64,000 nt of DNA from Oncomelania hupensis. Lineage: Eukaryota; Mollusca; Gastropoda; Littorinimorpha; Pomatiopsidae. Below the pieces are notes generated by a model. That model made no database searches, was not told the origin of the DNA, and saw only the letters and a list, made by a program, of their open reading frames with translations. The translations under genes were made by a program, and so were the position numbers. The stretch spans positions 7,781,484 through 7,845,483 of the forward strand of contig CM072512.1 of the NCBI GenBank assembly GCA_036898135.1, given 5' to 3'. Shown one piece after another: positions 1 to 11,112 of this stretch; position 1 is the first letter of the stretch, and every line of letters starts with the position of its first letter.

Positions 1-69
1 TGTTCGTTCAGAACTTCAGTCTACGATCAGTCTTTGTGAGGGAGAGACAGACGGAGTTGAACAAAGAAA

Positions 70-192
70 ATGGCAAAACCTCCACCTAAAAAACTCAAAC
101 GACCAGGAAGGCACCTGCCTGAATGGGAAACCGATAAGGATTTTGAAGGCCTAGTGAAGTCAAAAGAAAGTGAAGAGTTTACATTCTGTAAA
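70..192 (+). pseudogene. N-terminal fragment of a hAT/BED-type transposase-like ORF
   Basis: An ATG at 70 opens a short reading frame beginning MAKPPPKKLKRPGRHLPEWE. It runs to about FTFCKA and then collapses into T-rich low-complexity sequence with a stop near 224. A lysine/proline-rich start followed by an F-x-F-C-K segment resembles the start of BED-like zinc fingers in hAT-derived proteins, but only the first cysteine is present. A GT at 188-189 could be a splice donor, so a real first exon cannot be excluded. The family assignment is from memory of the motif only. Confidence 0.3.
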
Positions 193-479
193 GCCTTTTT
201 ATTTTTTATTTTTTTAATTTTTTAATTTATTTAATTTTTTGCATTTTCACTTTTATTTTGAAAAACGTACATGAAAATGTTTATAATAATAATGATAATG
301 GTAATAGCAAAAAGTGTTGTGCATTAACAAGATTTTACAATAAATGTGTAAACACATTGGATGTGTGTGTTTATATTGGATGCAGAAGTTTCCAGTTTTG
401 TTGCAAATCGCGTGATTCACATTAGTGCTACACCAAACCTCCGTTTGCTATGGTTTTTCTGTTAAATTGCTACACCACA

Positions 480-660
480 ACCCGAAAACCCCTGGACAGG
501 TATGCTTCTCCTTCTACCCGGTCGCCCAGGACTTTCTTAGTTGTCTGGACGTCAGACTATGCGCCCAAAGGCTGCAAGTGGGCGCCTCAGGCAGCTTCAC
601 TTAGATCCTTTATCAGCCAGCGCCTTCAGCAGCTCTCGACAGGGAAGAACGCTCAATAAG
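480..660 (+). mobile_element. SINE 3' region (core-SINE family)
   Basis: This stretch carries the family words GCGCCCAAAGGCTGCAAGTG, TTAGATCCT and CCAGCGCCTTCAGCAGCT, and ends near CGCTCAATAAG. The same ordered words recur near 23.2, 36.3, 50.2, 55.8 and 62.1 kb. No tRNA-like head is seen here, so it is a 5'-truncated copy. Confidence 0.55.
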
Positions 661-689
661 AACAAAAATATGTGAGGGGTATTTAAATA

Positions 690-1191
690 AATTGGAAGAC
701 AGGACCATCAGTCTACATTTTAAGTTAAGGCTGCTGCGCTCCCTTGTCATCTCCATCTTCCTATACTCTTGCGAAACATGGACCCTCACAGCAGATCTAC
801 AACGAAGAATACAAAGCATGGAGATGAGGTGCTACAGAAGACTTCTGGGCATTTCCTAAACCCAGCACATCACCAGCGACGAAATCCGACAGACCATCAC
901 ACAAGCCATTGGACAACACGATGACATGCTCACAGTAGTGAAGAAACGGAAACTCCGATGGTATGGCCAAATCACCAGAGCATCAGGCCCTGCAATGCAC
1001 GGTGCAAGGAGGCAGAAGAAGAGGGAGACCGAAAAAGAGGTGGGAGGATAACATTCGAGAATGGACTGGTTTAAAACTGTTCGAAGCCATGATCGAGGGT
1101 TGCTGAGGACAGAGAAAGATGGAGTACGCTGGTTAAACGATCCTCAGTCTGTGGTGCCCCAACGACCTTCGAGTTATATGATAGGATAGGA
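690..1191 (+). mobile_element. RTE-like LINE fragment, 3' end
   Basis: A 5'-truncated, degraded copy of the RTE-like family also present at 7.2, 8.8, 10.3, 17.3, 22.0, 30.3 and 44.2 kb. The conceptual translation carries the C-terminal part of the RT ORF ([20 protein letters not shown], then [13 protein letters not shown]) with an in-frame stop and frameshifts. It ends in the diagnostic ATAGGATAGG tail. Confidence 0.8.
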
Positions 1192-1290
1192 TTTACAAAA
1201 ACTAAATTTAACAAAATTTGTGTTATCTGGTAGGAATCATTATGTTCTATATATAATTTAAAAAAAAGGCTTTAACCAAAACAAATAAAA

Positions 1291-1294
<4 letters not shown>

Positions 1295-1351
<57 letters not shown>
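1295..1351. repeat. (CA)n microsatellite
   Basis: A perfect CA dinucleotide run of about 57 bp upstream of the zinc-finger gene promoter. Confidence 0.97.
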
Positions 1352-1354
<3 letters not shown>

Positions 1355-1689
1355 TAATAAAATGAAATTTAAATAAATTAAAAAATTGAAACGGTTCATC
1401 AGCTTACAGCTTGGGAACTTAAAACGATGTAAAAAAAAATTATATTGAAACATCAGTTGCTATAAGTCGTAAAATCGCAAACACCAGATGAACAAAATGT
1501 CTTCTTGAACACCCTCTGGAAGCGTTTACTATTTATTAGCTTGCTTTTATTGTTGTTTTGTTGTTCGGTAGATTAGTGTCCCCAGACACCTGAGCATATA
1601 GGGGACGTTTGCAATGCTTAATATTAGCTAGCTTTTAACCACCCCCACATTAAACAGCTCAGCAGTTGACTATTAGAAGTCACATGACG

Positions 1690-1860
1690 TTATTGACCAA
1701 TCGCGAGCGTCTTACGGACTTAAATCGCGCAGCCTCGTTGTGGTTAAGGGAGGGACTGAAATCATTAACCAATCGCTACCTCTTCCATACTGGCTTTGTA
1801 TAGAGGTGACCAATGACAACGCAGTATAAATTAGGTATGCAACACTATTTTTATCATCGT
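1690..1860 (+). promoter_or_regulatory. Putative CCAAT/TATA promoter of the zinc-finger gene
   Basis: Three CCAAT boxes in the same orientation lie at 1697-1701, 1769-1773 and 1810-1814. The first two are in the context AACCAATCGC or GACCAATCGC. A TATA-like TATAAATTA starts at 1825. The predicted start codon is about 280 bp downstream at 2114, leaving room for a 5' UTR of about 250 nt. The boxes are seen directly. The transcription start (about 1855) is inferred. Confidence 0.5.
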
Positions 1861-2113
1861 CGTGTGGCCATAAGGGTTCACGCGAGCATCCTGCATAGCG
1901 AATGTAACTGACAACAAAGTCTGTTTCGTGTGTTGAGTACGATACACGTGTATAATTAGCTTTGTATCTACAGTATGATCACCATAGTTGGTATGATCGA
2001 TACCGCTGAACTGTGATCTGCAGGGAGAGAACTGCGTTGAATGTTCGGACTTGTTGGTTCGTGTTGTGTGTGCTCAAGTGAAATAGATTGGTCGATCCGC
2101 GGCGAATTCCAAC

Positions 2114-2141
2114 ATGGCGAAGGCGGGTTCTGCCAACAAAG
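2114..2141 (+). CDS. Coding exon 1 of the zinc-finger gene
   Basis: ATG at 2114 in the context AACATGGCG, then MAKAGSANK plus one nucleotide. The donor is AAAG|GTTTGT at 2142. The phase-1 end fits the AT that opens exon 2 after TTTCAG at 11482. Without this exon, the start found inside the large open frame (11467) would lie inside the acceptor polypyrimidine tract, so the spliced start is preferred. No transcript evidence is available here. Confidence 0.7.
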
Positions 2142-2904
2142 GTTTGTGTATTTACATTTGATTTTATTTGTGCTGTTTACGTGTTACTGTATGCATAGAC
2201 CGTAGTACATTGTAGGCTCGTGGTAAACTTAACATTTCTGATTTCAGCTATTCGAAACTGGGCTAACCTATAGGGTGGAAATTTTAAGAAAGGTTTCTCC
2301 TCTCTGCATTAGGTCCTCCCCTATGATGACGTAATCAGCGAAGGATTATCTGATTGGTTGGTTGTACATTACATTACATGGTTATTGCTTTAGGTCCAGC
2401 GGACCCTTCCGAGCCAAATCAGGAACATAATTGTGACCCATTAATTAGTAAAATAACTATCTATATATATAAATTGCTTAGCCGGAAGTCCTTCTTCGCC
2501 TCTACTATAAAGTTTGTCCGGTATGGACGCTGATCTGGGCAGGTGCTGGGCGCTACGGATCGGCCTGCTGTGTGCTCAAAACCGGCGAAATCGTTATAGC
2601 CGACATTTCCTTACCGAACGTTTAACCGTTTCTGAGATAAATAAATAAACAAAATGTCCACAAACTACAATAGCCTCATTCCGCGCGCTTCCATTAAAAA
2701 TCAAATTGAGGTTTCAGCATGTTTTCCCATATAGACCAAAAAATTGATGGTATTTCTAGGAAGTCCTGGTAGCTTAGTTAGTAAAACATTCGCCTACCGT
2801 CCAGGGCGACCCAAGTTCAAATCTCACGCGGGGCATTATTTTATTTTTTTTTTACACTACAATATGGATATTTTTCTTTTTAATTTAGGCTTTTTACCTT
2901 TAAT

Positions 2905-2972
<68 letters not shown>

Positions 2973-3006
2973 ATATTATTATAAATAATAAATAATAATA
3001 ATAATA

Positions 3007-3063
<57 letters not shown>

Positions 3064-3316
3064 CTTATATCAAATTTTCTTTTAAAACCTTGGTGTTTTT
3101 TATCATTTCTATTTGTATTATTCTATATTCAATATTATTATTCTATATTCAATATTATTATTATTATTATTATTGTTATTATTATTATTATTTATAAACT
3201 AATAATAATAATAATTATTATTATTATTATAATAACAATTATAATATCTTATATCAAATTTTATTTTAAAACCTTGGTGTTTTTTCTGATTTCTATTTGT
3301 ATTATTCTATATTCAA

Positions 3317-3388
<72 letters not shown>

Positions 3389-6300
3389 TACTACTACCAC
3401 CAAGGATCGGGATGGGGTGGTAGGTGTAGGTAAAAGGGGGCTACGGGTAGGTTTAAAGGGGCATGGGTAGGCATAACAGGGATACGGGTATATATATAAG
3501 GGGGTATGGTGATGGTTGATTCCTTTCATCCATACCTGCGAAACGATCAACGGGGAAGTATTAAGGAGGGTACAGTTAGGAACCAAGGGGGTATGGAAGG
3601 TATCAAGGGGGTATGGGGAGGTATCAAGGGGGTATGGGGAGGTATCAAGTGGGTTCGGGGAGGTATCAAGGGGGTATGATGAGGCATCATGGGGGGGGGG
3701 GCGGACGGGGAGATATCAGGGGGGGGGGTATGGTGAGATATCAAGAGGGATATGGGGAGGTATCATCGTCCAAATGAAACTCGCAGACAAAAGTTCTCTC
3801 TGTCTACATTTTAAACAGCATCATGTGTACCCTGGCTTGCCAGGGTACAAAAACCACTAGTGAATCTATAATAATAACAATAAAAACTCGAGCAGACTTT
3901 TGCACATAGCATGGAAGATGTGTGCATAACTGACCTCTTTATCCTTGACCTCTTTAAATTGACCTTGATCTTTGTGACCTTGATTCCTTTGACCTTGACC
4001 TATTTATTGTAAAATGATGAAATGTTACAAGAATGAGAAACAAATACCTACAAATGCCAAAAAGGAATGCTAATTAGGACAAAAACAAGACAATAACCAC
4101 ACAATGCACATTTTGGCGTATATATATAAATATTTTGTTTCTCATTATTGTAAGTTTTGCATGCCGTCCTGTTTTATTCCAATAAAATGTTAGTTCAGTT
4201 TAGTAGTTGGTGCTTTTTTTTAAGGCCTCCAGGTCATTACATCCCTCCCCCTTCCATCCCACCCCCTACCCCCCCACCCTCCCCCCCTGCGCACCCCATA
4301 AACAAACTAAAAGAAAAATGATAAAATAATCAATACAAAATAAAACAAATTCAAATTCAAAAATAATTCCCCCCACCCTCCCTCCCTTCCATCCAAAAAT
4401 AAATAAATAAATAACATATATTTATTAAAACTAATAATGCTTAATTAAATAAATTAGGTACAAAGAATAAACAGACAATTAGTGAATTACTAAACTAATT
4501 GTTACAAGATATTTAGAAAAAATTGAATAATTCATGACTTCTAAGTAAATCTATGAGCATTAAGCTCAATGACCAATCAGAATGATCTTCTGGATATATA
4601 CAATACTTGAGATTGACATAGGTAGCTTTAATTTATTTAATGTAATGAGTAAAGGCTGAAAATGGTTATAATTTTGTTGACATTCAAATATTAAGTGATT
4701 TACATTAAAAAATATACCACAATTACAAAGAACTGGAGGATTTATGAAACGAGCACGCCAAGCATTTAGCCTTAGTCTGTGAAATAAACTGTTAATATAA
4801 AAAGATTTTGAAATAGATATAACATTATTTGATACGGGTGAATTATCCAAGTAATGTTTTTCAATGACCTCTTGCTTGTATTTCTCATTCCATTGATTCC
4901 AAGCACATCGTTTTATTTATTTTAGGCCTAACTTCAACTTTCTGTAAGACGCAAAATAACATTTATAAGTACTTCGTTCTTCATAGGTGAAGTTGAAAGT
5001 TTTTATGTTTTTTTTTTCCCTTTGTGTGTTTCTTAATCAATGAATTGTTACAAGGGAATGAATGTATGTTGTTAAAAGTGTATGTGTATGTATTGTTAGT
5101 AGTATGATGATTTCTATAAATATAGTTTGATTAATTAATTACTTAATTTGGAAAATATCTATGATGTGCGCATGTTAGATTTTGTAAATTGTTTATGTTA
5201 CATCAGTACAACTTATGTTAATCTGATGAATAAAAATTGATGCAACAACAACAATTTTTTAAGGCCTCGCGACCTATAGTTCTCCTCTTCCTTCATATAT
5301 TCAAATATGGGTCGCCCTAGCAATTGAGAAAGAATTACAAAAAATCATTATAGTCTTTAGCGTTTTCAGCGTATAACTTCAAACTTTAGATTGCTGTCCA
5401 GAAGGTTCTTAGGCGATTTGTAAGCAGTCTAGTGTTCCATATTTTCCATATTTCCATACCCTATTTCATATTTGCATAGGAATATTTTCAGTTATATTAC
5501 AGTGGAACCTCCGGTATCCGTCTCTCTGGTATACGACTCCCTCTGTTATGTGACCTGAAAACTTCTGACGGATTCACTTCCAATAATAAATGACCTCTGG
5601 GTATGCGACAACCTCGTTTATGCGACCAGCGACCATGTCTTAAGCCCTTTATACGACCGTCTTAGGCAATTTAAAAGAGATATCAGTTAATTTATTGTCT
5701 GTACCTTTCGTTTTTTTCTCTCATGTTAGTGTACGCCTGCTGTTGTCTGCTATTTCCGGTTCGCAAGTAAGGGACATTGCTCGCCTACACTGGCTTGTCA
5801 AAATGGCGTCGCGCAAGAGGAAAGTTTTGAGTTTGGCAGAGAGAATAAAAGTGATTGAAAGAAGTGAAAATGGGGAGAGTTGTTTGTCTTTTGCAAAACG
5901 TTTAGATGTTGGGAAGGCCCACATTCAGCTCATTATAGGCCTAAAGGATAAGGAATCTGTGAAACTACGATGGGAGAGTGGAGAAAGTGGCGAAAGGAAA
6001 ACATCGAAACTGAGAGCTTCTGCAGTGACAGACTTAGAAGAACCTGATTAATCGAAAACAGTCTTCAATATCAAAGCTTTTCCCTGTTCAAAATGTCTGA
6101 AGACCCGACTGTTTTCTATTTTTGAAGTTGTGACTAAAAGACAAAGCTACAAATGAAAGTGTGCCACACAGTCGAGTCTCCTCTCTGAAAATCCTTACCG
6201 GGAAGAGAGGGGACTATAAACTGATTAAAAAAAAAACAAAAACAAATGAAACATGTTTTACAGTTTTCTTTGTCAGAGAATACATGCTGGTGAGTGTGAA

Positions 6301-9300
6301 AATTATGACTACATACCCCTCCGAGCCTGACCCCCCCTCCCCCCACCCACCCCTTGTTTCCGGTATAAGACCACCTCTATTATAAGACCGCTTTTTCTCA
6401 GATTTTGGACGGTCGTATACCGGAGGTTCCACTCTGTATTTATATTTGTCCTGCCGTAGTTAAATGTTAACTTCTCACGTTGATTTCTAGCCTGTTTATT
6501 CACTTATTTTTATATGATAATTGCTGAAAACTGACTTGGTCTGTCCCACACAATATTTTGAACAGCACTACCAGTACAAGTGAATCATGAATGTAAATCC
6601 CCTCTCATCCTTCTGTTTTTTATTATGTTAATGTGTTAAAGGACACATTGGAAGAGTAGACTTTATAATAGACTGCTAGGAAATACAAGGGGGAACAACT
6701 TCAGCTTTCCCCCATGTTGTGCCAGAGTTGTCTTAACGTTGAGGCTGACATTTCTTGCAATTGAACACAATTTCTCGCCTACAATTTCTGCTCTGTCCTC
6801 CATCAAACCTTCCGGATCAGCCGAAAGGTTTGATTTCAGAGGCAATCCTAGTTAGCTCCACTAGTTGGGCCTTGCACTGCCAGGCAACTACCACCCTCCT
6901 ATCCCAAAGAAAAGCTTGCAGCTCGGGGTAGATTTCATAGTGCACTGAGACAAGATGTCCACCCGAATAACTCTAGGTAACTAAAAACAAAACAAAAAGA
7001 CAAGTAGCTTCCAGTTTCCGAAGGTGGTCTAGTAGTCTAAAGTCTTTATCCCTAATTTAGAAAAAAAGGTTTCAAAAACAGTTTGAAGTTTGCTTTGAGT
7101 GTTGTCAAATTTGAATGTTCCGGTCTTTTTTAAATATATAACATGATTGCAAAGACCATCATGCAAGGCACAGTGCAAGGAGGTAGAATATGGAGACCAA
7201 AAAAGAGTTGGGAGGACAGCATTCGAGAATGGACTGGTTTGACACTGAGCTAAACAATCAGGGTTGCTGAGGACAGGGAAAGATGGAGTACGCTGGTTAA
7301 ACGATCATCTGTGGTGCCCCTACTAAACAATCATCTGTGGTGCCCCTACTAAACGATCATCTGTGGTGCCCCTTTGACCTCTGAGTTATAGGATAGGATA
7401 GGAACACGATTGCACATTCAGGCAGAATGTAAATTTGTGACTCTTTTGCTGGACAATTGCAGGCCGTAAAGGCCCACAATTCTAAGGTTTTGTCTACTTT
7501 TATCAAAAACAGGTTGACCCTAAAATTTGCATTTTTATCACATTACACAACGGTGAAGAAGGATTTGGTTGCTCAAAACAACTGCTAAAAAAAAAGCGTT
7601 GTGGCTGCGTGGTCTAAGGCAGGACTAACTTGCCTTGTACACAGACTAGAAACCAACGGCGCCAACAGATTTGGGATCGATCCCGCATCTGGGCATTATA
7701 TTTCTCAGAATATTACTTACTTTTGACTCGGGCAATGTATTATCCATCTCCAGGTACTCTGGTTTCTCCCCCATCAAAATATAAAAAGAAAAAATAGATA
7801 GGTTGGGTTTGGGCGTGCTACAGGCTGCGACTATGCCTTCCCCAGGGGAAGAGGCCCAGAATTTACCTGATTAAAAAAGGACAATAAAGTTTAAAAAATC
7901 AAATAAAAAAAATTCTATATTTCAGTGTTCCCGATTACGCACAGTAGTGCGTCAATTACGCACAAAATATAAAAAATGACGCAGAGAAATTTGCATGTGT
8001 GCGTCCTGTAGACGCACACATTTTTTTCAAATCGCTGAAGTCAAACATACGACCAACGAGTGGCGAACTAATTCACGGCATAATCAGAATCAGAACCCAA
8101 ATGAGACTGCCATTGCAGACGATTAAAGATTGTGTCGAGAGTTGTCGTCCTTAAAAATCGCATGCGCGCGCATTGTAAACTTCCTCCAAGCAATCCATTC
8201 ACCGAACAGAAGAAAATAATCTTAATGAATCCATTCTCTGATTCTATCATACACGATCATGTCACTTCTGACTTGGTTGACTGGGCCCAAAACCCGTTCA
8301 TCCACAGCAACATCAAGTACAGATCCAGAAGCTGTTGTGCAGGGTGCTCTGAAGGAGTTTGCAGCAACCAAGCGACTCAGGCTTAAATAAACATTTAATA
8401 CATGTTTTAATTTTTTGGTTTTATATGATTATGATAACTAATGTGACGCTTTAACAGAGTGAAAAAAAAAAGAAAAAAGTGAGGCTTGAACTTGTTTTAC
8501 TTTTTTTTTCCGATTTGGGGACTCTCAAAATTTGCACAAGGACTCTTAAAATTTTATACCTGGGAGTCCCAAGGACTCTCATTTTTTGTGTGTGGAGGGA
8601 ACACTGTATTTCAATTGCTCAATTTTGGTTCTGACAGGGAGTGATTTCCCCTGATTAACGGTACATCGAATACCATAGCTGTGTGACCTTTGACCCTGTT
8701 TGTGAGTGAACAAAGAAGCTGAAGGGTGTGCACATGTCTTTGGTGTCTGGGATAAGGGAGCAATTAGTTCTATTGGTTCCGTCTCTTGCCGGCTTTGGTA
8801 GAAACTATTTTTAGCTCTTGCTATTCTTATCCTATCTTATCCTATCCTATCTTATCCTAACCCGTAACTTAAAAGCCGTTGGGGCAAATAGATGATCATT
8901 TAACCAGCATACCCCATCTTTTTCTGTCCTCAGCAACCCTCATGGCTTCGCGCAAGGTCAAGCCAGTCCATTCTCGAATGTTGTCCTCCCACCTCTTTTT
9001 TTCTGTCTCCCTGTTCTTCTGCCTCCTTGCACCGTGCCTTCCAGGATGGTCTTTGCAAGGCCTGATGCTTTGGTGAGGTGGCCATACCATCAGAGTTTCA
9101 GTTTCTTGCTATTAATAGGTTGGAAAACAAAACTTTCCAAAGAGTTATTTGTTGTTGTAACCATTTTTTTAAAGTGGGGCAACACTCACTGTGAATGTTA
9201 AAAGGATCTGTCGAGAAGGCATGGTCAAAGTCCCTTATAAAAAATGGTGATCAAACACTGCCATATTCCCCTTGAGACTGGACCAAAGCGTTTAACACAG

Positions 9301-11081
9301 TGTTAAAACTATTTTTGCCCTAGGGCCTTTTTTCCAATCATCTGATTCGCCTCACTTATTGCTTTTTGAATGTGCTGATAAATTATAAGCTACTATACAA
9401 CCCCCACACCAATTCTGTCCCCCCTCTCCTGCTTTACCCCCACTCCACCTCACCTTCCTGGTGTTACCGTTTTGTGCACATATGATTTTTTTTTAAAACT
9501 ATTTCTACCTATATCATTATGATTATGCATCACTTTGCACTTTGGAACATTTATGTGGCATCTGATCGTGTGTTGGTTGGTATAGATCGCTGAACTTTGA
9601 GCCTGATTGATAATTGGGGATTGAGGGGAAAAGCGTGTCAGTATAGCATCCATTGTTGTCGTTGTTGTTATTATTATTATTATTAGACAAAATAATCTGG
9701 GAATAATAAGTCAAAGGATAGAAAGTCACGCACACACATATATATGACATGTAATAGTGTGTATAAATCCCACTCGGTGTGTGTGTGCATGTGCGTGTGT
9801 GCATGTGTGCGTTTGCAGGGAGGATAGGGAAAGGTTTAGTTGTAAATTTGTTTGTGCTGAATGAGTGGCGCATGAGGAGTGGTAGGAGATTGTAATGATA
9901 ATAAACTGACAATAATAATGACATTTATAAGGTGCTTTTCTAAGACAGAAACAGCTCAAAGCCCTTTGTGTCTGAGTGTGATCGAGCATGTGTGGGTGAG
10001 TGTTTGTGAATAGAAAAGTGAGCATTAAGTATACATCTGTTATTAATTGATTCAAAGCAACGTACTCCCCCGTCCTTTTCCCCTCTCTTATCTTTCTTCT
10101 CTATTGTAGCTGAAGACAACATCTCTTCCCTGCTCTTGTTAATATTTCATATTTGGACCTTTTCCCCCAATCAGTGAATCATTCTGACTTCTATTTCCTC
10201 AGACATCTTTTTTTTTTTTTGGGGGGGGGGGGGGAGGGGACTTTCTTTCTGAATGATCTTATTTTCCTTCTGACTCAGTGACGAGAGATGAGGTGCTGCA
10301 GAAGACTTCTGGGCATTTCCTATACCCAGCACATAAACATCAATGAAGTCTGACAGACCATAACACAAGCCATTGGAAAACACTATGACATGCTCACAGT
10401 GGTAAAAAAACAGAAATTCTGATGGAATGGCCATGTCACCAAAGCATCAGGCCTTGCAGAAGGCAGAAGAAGAGAAAGACAGAAAAAGAGGTTGGAGAAC
10501 AACTTTTGAGAATGGACTGGCTTGACCTTGAGCGAAGCAATGAGGGTTGCTGAGGACAGAAAGATGTAGTACGCTGGAAAAACGATCATCTGTGGTGCCC
10601 AACGACCTTCGAGCTACGGGATAGGATAGTATAGGATAGGACTCAGTGACTGTCTTTGACTAGAAAAAAAAATCTAAAGTTTAAGCTGTGGCACTAAATA
10701 ATCAGTCTCATGGAGAGATAAATGCCTTCTTGTCTTTCTGACTGTACCTTGTAAGTCAGAGCAAAAGTAGTTTTCTGTGCGCATTGCAGGCCGGTCATTT
10801 GTTTATCTGTTAGTGTTAGAGTTATGCAGTGTTTGTGGATAATAATATAAGCAAATTATTCTTGGTTTTAGAGAAACATCATATTCATAAGCATTGATTT
10901 TTGACCTTGTATGTGTATGTGCTTATGTGTATGTATTTATTTATTGTTATTTTTGTCATATATATATATTTTTTAAAGTATTTATTTATTGATTTATTTC
11001 CACGATGTTTAATGGATTTGAAAGCGTTTGAATGAGTGCTCAGAGCAAACTACAAGTTTGGTTTTGTGTTATAAAAGTTAC

Positions 11082-11112
<31 letters not shown>

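Noticed and set aside
2744..3586. Open frames rich in Tyr or Ile over the (TTA)n arrays, and frames over the G-rich minisatellite to 3860
   Set aside because: They are translations of simple repeats with no codon structure.
9523..10055. His/Thr-rich - strand frames
   Set aside because: They are driven by (GT)n and (TTA)n repeats in a LINE/foldback repeat region.
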